A stretch of 64,000 nucleotides of DNA from Acinetobacter sp. NCu2D-2 (GCF_001647675.1 NZ_CP015595.1:245965-309964); one strand, 5' to 3'. Positions 16,561-26,915 are shown, counted from the stretch's first letter. Numbers and translations: made by a program. Notes: generated from the letters alone by a model not told the origin.

Positions 16561-19466
16561 GTACAAAAGCATTAGAACGACTTCCTGCGCCTTACGGACT
16601 CTGGATTGATCGTGAACACAAGGTTAACTTTGAATTTGATCAGCAGCAATTTAGTGGTTTTGCAGGCGATAGTATTGCGAGTGCTTTGATCGCAAGTGGA
16701 CGTTGGATTATGTCACGTTCATTCAAATATCATCGTCCACGCGCACCCCTGACGATGGCTGGTCAAGATGCCAATACCTTAATTCAGTTACCTCAAGAAC
16801 CCAATGTATTGGCAGACTGTACTGAAATACAGGACATTGTCAGTGCAACAGGGCAAAATTTTTCAGGCTCATTACTTAAAGACAAAGACGCGTTTTTAGG
16901 GAAGTTCTCTAAATTTATGCCGGTCGGTTTCTACTACCGCTCATTTTATAAACCCAAAGGGGTCTGGAAATTGTGGGAACCTCTGATCCGTAGAAAAGCA
17001 GGGTTAGGCATTTTAGATTTAAACTTTGAACCTGAATACTATGATAAAGCCTACTTATTTACTGATGTTGCGGTAATAGGTGCAGGTCCTGCAGGGATGA
17101 AGGCGGCTTTAACAGCGGCAGATGCAGGTTTAAAAGTGCTACTGGTGGAGCAAGAAAAAACATTGGGTGGTAGCCTGAACTATGCACGTTTTGATCAAGC
17201 GGGTACAGTGGCAAGTACTCTTCGTGAGGAGTTGATTAAAGCGGTTGAAGCACATATCAATATCACTGTGTTAAAACAAGCCGTCTGTAATGCATGGTTC
17301 ACCGATCATTATTTGCCTGTGATTCAAGGCAAACGCATGTATAAAGTCCGTGCTAAGCAATGTATCGTGGCGAGCGGTAGCTTTGATCAGCCTGTGGTAT
17401 TTCGTAATAACGATTTACCTGGAGTGATTCTCACCAGCGCAGTGCAGCGTTTAATTAAACTCTATGCAGTGAAACCCGGTCAAAAAGCCGTTATTTTGAC
17501 TGGTAACGATGACGGTTATTTGGCTGCACTTGATCTACTTGATGCAGGCATCAAGATTCAGGCTTTAGTGGATCTACGCGCACATGCAGATGATACTGGA
17601 TTACAACATGCTGTTTCCAAACAAGTAAAATGTTATTTCAACAGTACTGTGTATGAAGCGCAGCATGATCGTGCGATGCAACACATTACAGCGGTAGATA
17701 TTCGTCGTATTACGGCTGAAGGTCAGGTTGAGCTAGAAAGTATCGTGCTTGACTGCGATCTATTGGCGATGTCTTCAGGGTATATGCCAGTTTATCAGCT
17801 GCTGTGTCAGGCTGGAGCGAAATTGAGTTATGACGATAGCCGTGCTCAATTTAGTATTAGTGGCTTACAAGCAGGATTGCAAATCGCTGGTTCGGTACAT
17901 GGTGTGCATGAAATCGAAAATGTATTAAAAGATGCGGTCAATGTTGCAGAGAACGCCATTCGCTCAATTCAAGACCATCAACATATTTCTACAGAATTGC
18001 AATTTGTAGAAAAGGCAGTGAATTTTCCTTGGCCAATTTTCCAGCATCCAAAGGGCAAAGAATTTGTCGATTTTGATGAAGACTTACAAATTAAAGATAT
18101 TATCAATGCGACCAAGTCCGGTTATCGCGATGTGCAATTGGTTAAACGCTTCTCCACTGTAGGGATGGGACCTTCACAAGGGCGTCACTCAGCACTGCCA
18201 ACTGCACGTTTAGTCGCGAAATATACCGAACGCAGTGTCAGTGAAACAGGGGTCACCACAGCTCGTCCGCCTTTTACCGCAGAAAAACTCGCACATGTGG
18301 CAGGTCGTGGATTTGATCCTTACCGTCAAACGCCGATGCACCGTCGTCATCTGGAGCTTGGTGCGAAAATGATCCCGGCAGGGACATGGCAACGTCCGGC
18401 TTACTATGGTTCAGTAGAAAACCGACTCGAAAATATCAAGCGTGAAGCACTCAATGTGCGTCAAAATGTTGGCATTATTGATGTTTCTACCTTGGGTGGT
18501 TTAGACATTCGTGGTCCAGACAGCGCGGAGTTTTTAAATCGCCTCTATACCTTTGCCTTTGCGAAATTACCTATCGGTAAAACCCGTTATGCCGTTATGG
18601 CAGCAGAAGATGGTGTGGTCATCGATGATGGCGTGGCAGGTCGAATTAGTGAACAGCATTTTTATGTGACTGCAACCACAAGCGGTGTCGATCGAATTTA
18701 TCAACAAATGCTGAAGTGGAATGCACAGTGGCGTTTGAACATTGATATTACCAATGTCACTACAGCATTTGCAGCGGTCAATATTGCAGGACCGAACTCC
18801 CGTAAACTGATGAAAAAATTATGTGAGGATGTTGAATTTGGCAATGAAGCATTTCCATATTTAGGTTTACGTTTAGGCACAATTCACGGAATTCCAGTGC
18901 GTTTAATGCGTGTCGGATTTGTGGGTGAATTGGGTTATGAAATTCATTATCCAGCGCGTTACGGCGAATTCCTTTGGGATCTGCTCATGGATGTAGGTAA
19001 AGAGTGGAATCTCCAACCGTTTGGGGTCGAAACCCAACGACTACTTCGTTTAGAGAAAGGCCATATTATTGTCAGCCAAGATACTGATGGTATGACCCAT
19101 CCGAAAGAATGTGATCTCAGTTGGGCAGTTGCAAAATCGAAGCCATGGTTTGTCGGTAAACGTTCAATTGAAATTTTAGCATCGCAACCGCTCAAACGTA
19201 AATTAGTTAGTTTTGAACTGGATAAAAAATCCACTCAGCCTTTAGAGGGTCATATTGTACTCAATGGTCCAGATATCTCGGGCAATATTACCTCATGTGA
19301 ATACTCACCAACGCTCGATAAAATTATTGGTATGGCGTACGTCGGTATCGATCAAAGTGAAGAAGGACAAAGCTTTCCAATTCGCGTGGAAAAAGGTGAG
19401 ATCGTACAAGCAACGGTGGTCAAAGCACCTTTTTATGACCCAGAAAATAAACGTCAGGAGATTTAA
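16557..19466 (+). CDS. mgdC: N-methylglutamate dehydrogenase subunit C (SoxA-like)
   Basis: A 969-aa alpha-subunit homologue: N-terminal ferredoxin-like domain (with FKYHRPRAP), FAD/NAD-binding domain from about residue 170 (VAVIGAGPAGMKAAL) and C-terminal GcvT domain from about residue 617 (RVGFVGELGYEIHY). In the sarcosine oxidase family the alpha chain carries the NAD and THF sites and receives the methylene group. Length and domain order are complete. Four-base overlap with mgdB and 3-bp gap to mgdD indicate one complex. Sarcosine oxidase alpha is the alternative name. Confidence 0.86.
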   Translation: MSTKALERLPAPYGLWIDREHKVNFEFDQQQFSGFAGDSIASALIASGRWIMSRSFKYHRPRAPLTMAGQDANTLIQLPQEPNVLADCTEIQDIVSATGQNFSGSLLKDKDAFLGKFSKFMPVGFYYRSFYKPKGVWKLWEPLIRRKAGLGILDLNFEPEYYDKAYLFTDVAVIGAGPAGMKAALTAADAGLKVLLVEQEKTLGGSLNYARFDQAGTVASTLREELIKAVEAHINITVLKQAVCNAWFTDHYLPVIQGKRMYKVRAKQCIVASGSFDQPVVFRNNDLPGVILTSAVQRLIKLYAVKPGQKAVILTGNDDGYLAALDLLDAGIKIQALVDLRAHADDTGLQHAVSKQVKCYFNSTVYEAQHDRAMQHITAVDIRRITAEGQVELESIVLDCDLLAMSSGYMPVYQLLCQAGAKLSYDDSRAQFSISGLQAGLQIAGSVHGVHEIENVLKDAVNVAENAIRSIQDHQHISTELQFVEKAVNFPWPIFQHPKGKEFVDFDEDLQIKDIINATKSGYRDVQLVKRFSTVGMGPSQGRHSALPTARLVAKYTERSVSETGVTTARPPFTAEKLAHVAGRGFDPYRQTPMHRRHLELGAKMIPAGTWQRPAYYGSVENRLENIKREALNVRQNVGIIDVSTLGGLDIRGPDSAEFLNRLYTFAFAKLPIGKTRYAVMAAEDGVVIDDGVAGRISEQHFYVTATTSGVDRIYQQMLKWNAQWRLNIDITNVTTAFAAVNIAGPNSRKLMKKLCEDVEFGNEAFPYLGLRLGTIHGIPVRLMRVGFVGELGYEIHYPARYGEFLWDLLMDVGKEWNLQPFGVETQRLLRLEKGHIIVSQDTDGMTHPKECDLSWAVAKSKPWFVGKRSIEILASQPLKRKLVSFELDKKSTQPLEGHIVLNGPDISGNITSCEYSPTLDKIIGMAYVGIDQSEEGQSFPIRVEKGEIVQATVVKAPFYDPENKRQEI

Positions 19467-19469
19467 ACC

Positions 19470-20132
19470 ATGCAACATTTATATGCAGCAGAACGCAGTT
19501 TAATTCAACAGACCTTTGAGCAATATGATAGTTATGGTGCAGGCAAACAGTTTTTAACCACACCAAACCAAGATACACAGCTCAAGCAATGTGGCTTAAT
19601 TGATCTGACTCATTTATCACGGGTTGGTTTTCGCGGTACTGAAGCAAGTAGCTATTTAAACCAGCAAGGATTTTCTACACCTGAACGTCCAAACACTTTG
19701 TTTGTGCAAGCAGATGGTAGTGTAGTGGGGCGACTTTCAGCCACTGAATATTTACTACTTGGCTCACTGCAAGATTTTGGTGAGGGTGTTGCGACACTTG
19801 AAGCCAATTGGTCGATGCAAAATGATGCCAGCAACTATTTACTGCCTCGACAGGACAGTCATGCATGGTTGATGCTTACTGGAGAAACTATTGCACTTGT
19901 GATGGCAAAACTGTGCGGAGTTGATTTAAGTGATAATGCATTTAAACCTGGTCAAATTGCACAGACTTCTATTGCACGAGTCAATGCAATTATACTTAAT
20001 GTGGGTGATGCCGAATCTCCAAAGTTTAGTATTTTATGTGATAGATCTGCATCATTATATCTTTGGGACGTGTTAATTGATGCGATTCAGGAATTTGATG
20101 GAAAAGTTTTGGGTATAAACACATTACTTTAA
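19470..20132 (+). CDS. mgdD: N-methylglutamate dehydrogenase subunit D (SoxG-like)
   Basis: A 220-aa SoxG-family gamma subunit, a short GcvT-like fold (QCGLIDLTHLSRVGFRGTEA near the N terminus). It is the last gene of the mgd set and is followed by a terminator at 20152-20178. The gamma chain helps build the folate-side cavity of the complex. Confidence 0.82.
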   Translation: MQHLYAAERSLIQQTFEQYDSYGAGKQFLTTPNQDTQLKQCGLIDLTHLSRVGFRGTEASSYLNQQGFSTPERPNTLFVQADGSVVGRLSATEYLLLGSLQDFGEGVATLEANWSMQNDASNYLLPRQDSHAWLMLTGETIALVMAKLCGVDLSDNAFKPGQIAQTSIARVNAIILNVGDAESPKFSILCDRSASLYLWDVLIDAIQEFDGKVLGINTLL

Positions 20133-20151
20133 TTTTTACCATATTATTATA

Positions 20152-20178
20152 AAAAACCATACTATAAGTATGGTTTTT
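20152..20178. terminator. Terminator of the mgd operon
   Basis: AAAAACCATACT/AGTATGGTTTTT, a perfect 12-bp stem with an ATA loop and flanking A and T runs. Confidence 0.9.
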
Positions 20179-20546
20179 AATTGGCTAATTGAATTCAAGC
20201 AGTGAAAATACGGGTTTTCAATTTAGAAGTCTATATTACTCAGAGCATGAATCGTGATGAGTAAATACATGGGACATAATTTTATAAAATGAATTAACTA
20301 TTTAATGGTCCTCTATATGTAGAATTTTTACTTCTACATAGTGAGATAATAAAGACAAGCTAAGATTAATATCGATAAATGACTTATCTATACTTTTTAG
20401 AGTAGCTTTATATAACTCTACCGATATTGCCATAATATATAACAGAGAAAAACTTGGTTGTAGTTATTGAGCTCTGAAAATATTGGCATATTATTTGGTA
20501 GAGATAGTACGCTTGCATATAAATTGGTGTTCATAGCACGGCAGAG
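20179..20546. other. Gene-free spacer upstream of the IS30 element
   Basis: No coding region seen. It holds a 9-bp hairpin (TATGTAGAA/TTCTACATA, 20316-20340) and a half-formed sigma-54-like box at 20482 whose -12 element is GG instead of GC. It may be the remnant of an upstream region separated from its gene by the insertion. Confidence 0.45.
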
Positions 20547-21619
20547 TAAAACTTGAAGTGCGACATAAACCACCTAATTAATTTAAAGGGTTTATGGAGT
20601 ATATAAAATTGTCATACCATCATCTTAACTTTGAAGATCGTACTGCATTAATGCTTGAGTCAAGAAAAGAAGGCTTTTCACCCAGAAAATTTGCTGAACT
20701 CATTAAAAGACATCCTAGTACGATCTATCGTGAGCTTAAAAGAAATAGCATCAATGACGTTTATCAAGCTCAATATGCTTCTGATAACACCTTCGCTAGA
20801 CGTAGACGTGGTCACAGAAAACTCAAAATCGATTCAATCCTCTGGAAATTTATTGTTGAAGCGATCCGTTGTTTATGGTCTCCTCAGCAAATAGCAAAGC
20901 GTTTAAAGAGATTTCCTGATTTGGATCAAACAATGAATGTAAGCCATACAACGATTTATTCAACGATACGAGCATTACCAAAGGGTGAGCTGAAAAAAGA
21001 CTTACTATCCTGTCTGCGTCATGAAAATAAAAAGCGAAAAGCTAACGGTGAACCTAAAAAAGATTCTATATTACAGGATATTAAAACTATTCATGAGCGC
21101 CCAACCGAAGTTCAAGAAAGAAAAATACCGGGTCATTGGGAAGCCGATTTAATTAAAGGTAAAGACAATAAAAGTTCGATAGCAACACTTATTGAACGAA
21201 ATACACGGCTCTGTATCTTGGCAACATTACCTGATGCAAAGGCAGAATCAGTGCGCAAGGCTTTAACTGAAGCTCTGAAATATTTACCCGCAGAACTGCG
21301 TAAAACATTGACCTATGACCGTGGACGTGAGATGTCAGAACATAAAATCCTCGAAGAAGATTTAGGCATAGATGTATATTTCTGTGACCCACATTCGCCA
21401 TGGCAGAAAGGCACATGCGAAAATATGAATGGTTTAATTAGGCAATATTTACCTAAAGGGATTGATTTAAACCAGGCAGATCAGCATTATTTAAATCAAG
21501 TTGCCATGTCACTGAATACTCGCCCTAGAAAAGCGTTAGATTGGCTTACACCATTAGAGAAATTTGCTCAGCTTGTTGATTATCATAAGGCTTTTGAAAC
21601 TGTCGCACCTCATGTTTGA
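20547..21619. mobile_element. IS30-family insertion sequence (ISAba125-like)
   Basis: Imperfect terminal inverted repeats (19 bp, four mismatches, shared inner core GTGCGACA) at 20547-20565 and 21601-21619 flank a single intact IS30 transposase gene. The right repeat overlaps the transposase stop. About 1.07 kb in total, like ISAba125. No target duplication is evident, so the ends may be a few bases off or the insertion old. Confidence 0.8.
20594..21619 (+). CDS. IS30-family transposase
   Basis: A 341-aa transposase with an N-terminal HTH_38 domain (FAELIKRHPSTIYRELKRN) and a DDE integrase core: Asp in GHWEADLIKGKDNKS, Asp in TYDRGREMSEH and Glu in WQKGTCENMNGLIRQYLPKG. No internal stop or frameshift, so it is probably active. 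Confidence 0.93.
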   Translation: MEYIKLSYHHLNFEDRTALMLESRKEGFSPRKFAELIKRHPSTIYRELKRNSINDVYQAQYASDNTFARRRRGHRKLKIDSILWKFIVEAIRCLWSPQQIAKRLKRFPDLDQTMNVSHTTIYSTIRALPKGELKKDLLSCLRHENKKRKANGEPKKDSILQDIKTIHERPTEVQERKIPGHWEADLIKGKDNKSSIATLIERNTRLCILATLPDAKAESVRKALTEALKYLPAELRKTLTYDRGREMSEHKILEEDLGIDVYFCDPHSPWQKGTCENMNGLIRQYLPKGIDLNQADQHYLNQVAMSLNTRPRKALDWLTPLEKFAQLVDYHKAFETVAPHV

Positions 21620-21683
21620 ATTCGCCCACCTATAGACGGGGTTAGTGTATAGTTATTAAAATAAATGTGCTTAATATATAGAT

Positions 21684-21716
21684 AAAAAAACAAGAGCTTA
21701 AAGCTCTTGTTTTTTT
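21684..21716. terminator. Terminator of amtB (bidirectional)
   Basis: CAAGAGC/GCTCTTG stem with a TTAAA loop, flanked by seven A on the left and a T-run on the right. It works for amtB on the minus strand. Confidence 0.88.
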
Positions 21717-21729
21717 ATCTATATATTTC

Positions 21730-23043
21730 TCAGGGGTTATATGCGCTTTCGTTATGATCCGTTTTATCTAGACCAGTTTCTTCTTCTTCTTCAGTTACTC
21801 GTAATGGCATGATTAAGCCTACAATTTTGAGTAGAAGCCATGACAATACGCCTACATAAATGAATGTAAAGATGATACTTGCGATTTGTGCAAGAATCTG
21901 TGGAACAACAGAAATATCCTCAACGTTTCCGCCAAGTGCTGGCAAACAGAAGATCGCTGTTAAAATACATCCAGTAACACCACCTATACCATGTACAGAG
22001 AATACATCCAAAGCATCATCTGCACCTAATTTGCGTTTAAGTACTGTAATTGCGTAATACACTGCAATACTTGTGAAGAAGCCAACACAAATTGCACCAA
22101 ATGGACCAACGAAAGCAGCGGCAGGGGTAATACCGACTAGCCCGGCAATTGCACCTGAAGCAAGACCAAAAGCGGTTACATGTCCAGCTGAGATCTTTTC
22201 AATTAGCATCCAACCTGCAATACCGCCCAAGGTTGCTAACATCGTAGTCATAAAGATAAGTGAAGAAGAGCCATCAATAGCTAAAGCTGAGCCTACGTTA
22301 AACCCAAACCAGCCTGCCCAAAGAAAAGCTGCACCAATCAGAACAAATACTACATTGTGTGGTGGAGTCGGTGTAGTTGGCCAACCTTTACGTTTACCGA
22401 GTACTAATGCACCCACGAAAGATGTCACACCTGCACTGATATGTACGGCAGTACCACCAGCAAAATCTAATACACCCCAATTGTGGAACAATGCACCATC
22501 ACCGCCCCATACCATATGCGCTAAAGGTCCATAAACAATTACAGTCCACAGTGCTGCAAAAAGTACCATCGCACCAAAATGCATACGCTCTGCAAATCCA
22601 CCTAAAGCAATTGCTGGTGTAATCATGGCAAAAGTCATTAGAAACAGAATCACAATATATTCTGGAATTCCACCTGCCATACTGTCAGGTGTAATACCTA
22701 TCAAAAATGCAGTATTTAATCCACCGACGAAGCTTCCTAAGTTGTAAACCCCTTCTTGCATGCCTGTGGTATCTGTAGCCAAGCTATATACAACGACAAC
22801 CCATAAGATACCGACAATGCTCGCGATTGCAAAAAACTGACTAAAAACAGAAAGGATATTTTTAGAACGAACCATACCCCCGTAGAACAGTGCGAGCCCT
22901 GGTATAAACATCAATAATACAATGACTGTTGATACCATGACCCACACCGTTGCTGGTGCATCAATAGCATCTGCTGCAAATGCTAATGCTGGAAACAGCA
23001 ATAAACATGCAAGTATTAATTTTTTTAAACTCTGCAACATCAT
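21730..23043 (-). CDS. amtB: Ammonium/methylammonium transporter AmtB
   Basis: A 437-aa Amt protein with a cleavable signal peptide (about residues 1-23, ending LAFAADA) and about 11 membrane helices. The conserved pore histidines sit in AVHISAGVTSF and FSVHGIGGVTG. It imports ammonium and can also carry methylammonium, which fits its position between the mgd and gmaS-mgs genes. A good sigma-54 promoter lies upstream, while its usual partner glnK is 10.7 kb away. Confidence 0.95.
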   Translation of the reverse strand: MMLQSLKKLILACLLLFPALAFAADAIDAPATVWVMVSTVIVLLMFIPGLALFYGGMVRSKNILSVFSQFFAIASIVGILWVVVVYSLATDTTGMQEGVYNLGSFVGGLNTAFLIGITPDSMAGGIPEYIVILFLMTFAMITPAIALGGFAERMHFGAMVLFAALWTVIVYGPLAHMVWGGDGALFHNWGVLDFAGGTAVHISAGVTSFVGALVLGKRKGWPTTPTPPHNVVFVLIGAAFLWAGWFGFNVGSALAIDGSSSLIFMTTMLATLGGIAGWMLIEKISAGHVTAFGLASGAIAGLVGITPAAAFVGPFGAICVGFFTSIAVYYAITVLKRKLGADDALDVFSVHGIGGVTGCILTAIFCLPALGGNVEDISVVPQILAQIASIIFTFIYVGVLSWLLLKIVGLIMPLRVTEEEEETGLDKTDHNESAYNP

Positions 23044-23151
23044 GAATGGCTCCCATAAATCCCAATATTAATTACATATAAAAAACCTGTATATAAGTAT
23101 CTAATTAACAGATTTATATTCTTAGAAAGAATATTTATTTCATTTTTACTT

Positions 23152-23168
23152 AAGCAATTCATATGCCA
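23152..23168 (-). promoter_or_regulatory. Sigma-54 promoter of amtB
   Basis: Minus strand: TGGCAT, five bases, TTGCT, with GG and GC exactly ten bases apart, 109 bp before the amtB start. Consistent with NtrC-type nitrogen control. Confidence 0.75.
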
Positions 23169-23616
23169 CTGATATTAAAAAATAGGGGAATTTAATTAGA
23201 GAAGTTATAGAGATTAAAAAATATTAAGAATGTAAGTGCTTAATAGGTATAACAAAAGGGGTAATCAAATTGTGACAAATATTAAGAGTAGATCATTTTT
23301 ACTGAATAGGTATTACTGAAAACAAATTAAGTAATACTAAAAATTATTTCTTTAGAGTTCGTTATAACGAAAGTGGTAATAAACAATTCAAATAAATAGA
23401 TAGAAACAGATTTTTCAAAAAAATCTCTACAATAGGAATATTTAAGAGCTATTTTTTGGGTCAAAATAAATTAAATTCGAAACTGCTTTGAAAAAAGATC
23501 TGGAGATTGGAGCTTTTATGAGTATTATTTTAGAGAGAATTAAAGCTAACGAAAGAGTTATCCCACATTTTTTAAATGGTTAGTAAAAGAAGGCATAAAT
23601 AGTTAGACTATTTCTG
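23169..23616. other. AT-rich spacer between amtB and the XRE regulator
   Basis: No recognisable gene. A 21-codon open frame at 23518-23583 has no homologue or ribosome site that I can see. It may include NtrC enhancer sites for amtB, but no clear dyad was found. Confidence 0.5.
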
Positions 23617-23617
23617 A

Positions 23618-23645
23618 AAAAAGATGATTGAAGTCATCTTTTTTT
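23618..23645 (-). terminator. Terminator of the XRE-cupin regulator gene
   Basis: AAAAAGATGA/TCATCTTTTT stem (loop TTGAAG) with A and T runs on both sides, 17-44 bp beyond the regulator stop. Confidence 0.8.
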
Positions 23646-23661
23646 CAAAAATATCGTTATG

Positions 23662-24261
23662 TTATTCCTCATGATGAGTGGAATAATTCACCATTGATAT
23701 AAGACGAATTGGTACTTTTATTAGTTGTTCTGGACCATGTGGGATTTCACCTTCTAAAGTCAAACAGTCTCCAGGTTGTAAATGAAAGATTTCATCGCCA
23801 TGTCGATAAGCAATTTCACCCTCAATCATATATAACATCTCAGTACCAGGATGAGCAAATGTTGGAAACTCCTCGCTAGCATCGTCCATACTGACTAAAT
23901 AAGCTTCGAAGTTTTTATGCGGTCCACGTGAATGAGTCAGTAAATGATAAGTATGTCCTTTATCTGTACCACGACGTACAACTTCCATACCTTCGCCCTT
24001 TTTCACCAGCATAGCGTGACTTTCCTGTTGGTCGTATTGGCTAAATAAAGTTGATAACGGAATTCCTAGTACTTCACACAAACGGCTTAAAGTTTCCAAA
24101 CTAGTCGAGACCTGAGCATTTTCAATTTTGCTGAGCATACCTTGGCTGATTTCTGCAATCTGTGCCACTTCAGCAAGCTTAAGGCCCTGCTCCTGGCGGT
24201 AACGTTTAATATGGATGCCAATATATTGTTCCAGCTTCATACTATTTTTGTTCTGTCTCAT
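23662..24261 (-). CDS. XRE-family regulator with C-terminal cupin domain
   Basis: A 199-aa protein. The HTH is at residues about 15-70 (KLAEVAQIAEISQGMLSKIE) and a cupin at about 115-195 (FAHPGTEMLYMIEGEIAYRHGDEIFHLQPGDCLTLEGEIPHGP is the metal-site-like core, positions about 133-176). Such proteins sense a small ligand through the cupin and repress or activate nearby genes. It is divergent from gmaS-mgsABC and is the natural candidate for its specific regulator. Met8 (24240) is an alternative start; neither start has a strong ribosome site. Confidence 0.85.
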   Translation of the reverse strand: MRQNKNSMKLEQYIGIHIKRYRQEQGLKLAEVAQIAEISQGMLSKIENAQVSTSLETLSRLCEVLGIPLSTLFSQYDQQESHAMLVKKGEGMEVVRRGTDKGHTYHLLTHSRGPHKNFEAYLVSMDDASEEFPTFAHPGTEMLYMIEGEIAYRHGDEIFHLQPGDCLTLEGEIPHGPEQLIKVPIRLISMVNYSTHHEE

Positions 24262-24417
24262 TTTGGATCAACTCGCACTATTTTGACTCTCAGAACACTG
24301 CATCTCATTAAAAAATCAGAAACAGCAACAACTATTGGAATACTAAACTAGTAAGAAAATTATATTCCCCTTAAGAATAATAATGCTTTCAGAGAAAAAA
24401 GTAAAAAAAAATTAAAG

Positions 24418-24434
24418 TTGGCAAGGGATTTGCT
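24418..24434 (+). promoter_or_regulatory. Sigma-54 promoter of gmaS-mgsABC
   Basis: TTGGCAAGGGATTTGCT matches the -24/-12 consensus closely (GG and GC ten bases apart). Transcription would start near 24445, leaving a leader of about 90-100 bases. Confidence 0.8.
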
Positions 24435-24542
24435 TTCTTAATAGGAAAGTAAGTTTCTTAAGCTGAATAATGTGATTCCAATAAAAAGATTTGCATTTTT
24501 CGAGCCAACAGTCGTTTTTGTCATATCGGGAGTATGTCAATT

Positions 24543-25934
24543 ATGTTGCAACAGGCCGTAAACGAGTTGTTTGATCAACAGAATATAATCAGCAAACCCA
24601 TGTATCGTCCAGAGGTACAGCAAGTCATTGATCAACATAATCTGAAATATGTATTGGCTCAATTTGTCGATATTCATGGTGCTGCTAAAACTAAGTCAGT
24701 ACCTATCTCAGGTCTAAAAGCCATTGAGGGTGATGGAGTTGGTTTTGCCGGTTTTGCAATTTCAGGTATGGGAATGCAACCGCATGGACCTGATTTTATG
24801 GTGAAAGGTGATTTATCTGATTTAACCCCAGTACCTTGGCAACCAGGTTATGGTCGTGTGGTCTGTGAAGGTTACGTGAATGGTCAACCCCATCCGTATG
24901 ACTCACGCTATGTATTACGTCGTCAGGTCGAGCGTTTATCTGCTAAAGGTTGGACTTTAAACACAGGTCTAGAGCCTGAATTCAGCCTGTTCCGTCGTAC
25001 TGAAGACGGCAAACTCAAAATGGTCGATGATTCTGACAACTTAGATAAGCCATGTTATGACTACAAAGGATTATCACGTTCACGTGAGTTTTTGGAAAAA
25101 TTAACTGAAGCACTTATCCCTGTTGGTTTTGATATTTATCAAATTGATCATGAAGATGCGAATGGTCAATTTGAAATTAACTATACCTATGCTGATGCAA
25201 TGAAATCAGCAGATATGTTTACTTTCTTCCGTATGGCGGCAGGTGAGATAGCCAATGATTTGGGCATGATTTGCTCTTTTATGCCAAAACCTGATCCGAA
25301 GCGTGCTGGGAACGGTATGCACTTCCATTTATCTATTGGAAGCAGTGAATCCAAAAATCTTTTCCACGATCCAAGTGACCCAAGTGGTATGGGTTTATCA
25401 AAAATGGCTTATCACTTTATTGCGGGTCTGTTAAAGCATGGTCCAGCACTTTGTGCATTCTGTGCTCCGACTGTGAATTCCTATAAACGCCTTGTGGTAG
25501 GCCGCTCACTATCTGGTGCGACATGGGCCCCAGCATTTATTGCCTATGGTTCAAATAACCGTTCTGCAATGGTCCGTATTCCGTATGGTCGTATTGAATT
25601 ACGTTTGCCAGATGCAGGCTGCAACCCATATTTAGTATCCGCGGCAATTATTGCAGCTGGTCTCGATGGTATTGAAAATGAGCTTATGCCACCTGAAGCG
25701 TGTAATGAAAACTTATATGAATTAAGCCTTGAAGAAATTGCAGCACGTGGTATCGCAACATTACCTCAGTCACTTAAAGAAGCAGTGGAGGCATTAAAAG
25801 CTGATCCATTATTTCGTGAAAAACTAGGTACTGAAATTGTCGATGAGTTTATCCATCAAAAGAGTATGGAATGGGTGGAATACTGCCGTCATGTGTCTGA
25901 TTGGGAAATTCAACGTTATACCGAATTCTTTTAA
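24543..25934 (+). CDS. gmaS: Gamma-glutamylmethylamide synthetase
   Basis: A glutamine-synthetase-like protein (463 aa from 24543, 466 from the ATG at 24534). CGGGAG at 24527-24532 is 10 bases before 24543 and only 1 before 24534, hence the choice. Key GS motifs: [34 protein letters not shown] and [19 protein letters not shown]. GmaS ligates methylamine to glutamate using ATP. The assignment over ordinary GS rests on the three NMG synthase genes immediately downstream. Confidence 0.9.
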   Translation: MLQQAVNELFDQQNIISKPMYRPEVQQVIDQHNLKYVLAQFVDIHGAAKTKSVPISGLKAIEGDGVGFAGFAISGMGMQPHGPDFMVKGDLSDLTPVPWQPGYGRVVCEGYVNGQPHPYDSRYVLRRQVERLSAKGWTLNTGLEPEFSLFRRTEDGKLKMVDDSDNLDKPCYDYKGLSRSREFLEKLTEALIPVGFDIYQIDHEDANGQFEINYTYADAMKSADMFTFFRMAAGEIANDLGMICSFMPKPDPKRAGNGMHFHLSIGSSESKNLFHDPSDPSGMGLSKMAYHFIAGLLKHGPALCAFCAPTVNSYKRLVVGRSLSGATWAPAFIAYGSNNRSAMVRIPYGRIELRLPDAGCNPYLVSAAIIAAGLDGIENELMPPEACNENLYELSLEEIAARGIATLPQSLKEAVEALKADPLFREKLGTEIVDEFIHQKSMEWVEYCRHVSDWEIQRYTEFF

Positions 25935-25973
25935 AACATTTAAAAAAATTTAAAAATCTCATGGAGAATGATT

Positions 25974-26885
25974 ATGTGTGGAATTGTTGGTTTATATCTT
26001 AAAAATCCTGCTTTGGAATCAGAATTAGGTAAATTATTTGAACCGATGCTTGAGTCAATGACGGGTCGAGGACCGGATAGTGCAGGCTTTGCCATTTATG
26101 GTGATGAAGTGCAAGAAGGTTGGGTCAAACTCACTTTACAAACTACGGACGAAGCATATATTTGGGACACTTTTATTGCCGAACTTACAACTGAACTAAA
26201 TGCAGAATTAGACTGGTTTACCAATGCGACTGCAGCAGTAATTAAAGTAAAGGCGGATGAGGATACTGTCCGTGGAGTGATCGCTAAAATTGCCCCACAG
26301 CTGAAAATTATGAGTGCTGGGCTAAGCATCGAAATTCTAAAAGGTATGGGCTTGCCAGTCGAAATTTCTGAGCGCTTTGGTCTTTCAAAAATGAAAGGTA
26401 GCCATATCATCGGGCATACCCGTATGGCAACAGAGAGTGCCGTAACGATGGAAGGTAGTCATCCATTTTCTACCGGTGCGGATTTGTGTCTGGTACACAA
26501 CGGCTCACTATCAAATCATTCACGCTTACGTCAAGAATTAAAACGTGAAGGCATTCATTTTGAAACAGACAATGATACTGAAGTTGCAGCTGGATATTTG
26601 ACCTGGCGTCTACAACAAGGTGATAGCTTGGCTCAAGCACTCGACAATGCTCTCGAAGATTTAGATGGTTTCTTTACTTTTGCCATTGGCACCAAAGACG
26701 GTTTTGCAGTGATCCGTGATCCAATCGCATGTAAACCTGCTGTACTAGCTGAAACTGATGATTACGTTGCAATGGCATCTGAATATCAAGCACTTGCATC
26801 GCTTCCAAATATTGATAAAGCCCGAGTTTGGGAACCAGAGCCTGCCACTTTATATGTGTGGGAACGTTCAAAAGATGCCGCTTAA
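25974..26885 (+). CDS. mgsA: N-methylglutamate synthase subunit A (class II amidotransferase)
   Basis: A 303-aa Ntn-type glutamine amidotransferase domain. The start at 25974 gives MCGIVGLY, placing the nucleophile Cys at position 2; GGAG at 25963-25966 is 7 bases upstream. An ATG at 25968 would bury the nucleophile. Other motifs are GRGPDSAGFAIY, GHTRMATESAV and VHNGSLSNH. In NMG synthase this subunit handles the amide of gamma-glutamylmethylamide, freeing methylamine for transfer to 2-oxoglutarate. Confidence 0.9.
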   Translation: MCGIVGLYLKNPALESELGKLFEPMLESMTGRGPDSAGFAIYGDEVQEGWVKLTLQTTDEAYIWDTFIAELTTELNAELDWFTNATAAVIKVKADEDTVRGVIAKIAPQLKIMSAGLSIEILKGMGLPVEISERFGLSKMKGSHIIGHTRMATESAVTMEGSHPFSTGADLCLVHNGSLSNHSRLRQELKREGIHFETDNDTEVAAGYLTWRLQQGDSLAQALDNALEDLDGFFTFAIGTKDGFAVIRDPIACKPAVLAETDDYVAMASEYQALASLPNIDKARVWEPEPATLYVWERSKDAA

Positions 26886-26915
26886 ATTGAAATAGAACAA
26901 ATTTGGAGAATGAAT

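Noticed and set aside
14981..20132. Naming the four-gene set sarcosine oxidase (soxBDAG)
   Set aside because: Homology allows it, but the presence of gmaS and mgsABC in the same locus makes N-methylglutamate dehydrogenase the better call.
20482..20500. Sigma-54-like TTGGCATATTATTTGG before the IS30 element
   Set aside because: The -24 half is good, but the -12 position reads GG instead of GC, and no gene other than the transposase follows.
20547..21619. Composite transposon carrying amtB or the mgd genes
   Set aside because: Only one IS30 copy is present and no second copy bounds the neighbouring genes.
23518..23583. 21-codon open frame between amtB and the XRE gene
   Set aside because: Too short and without a supporting ribosome site or recognisable product.
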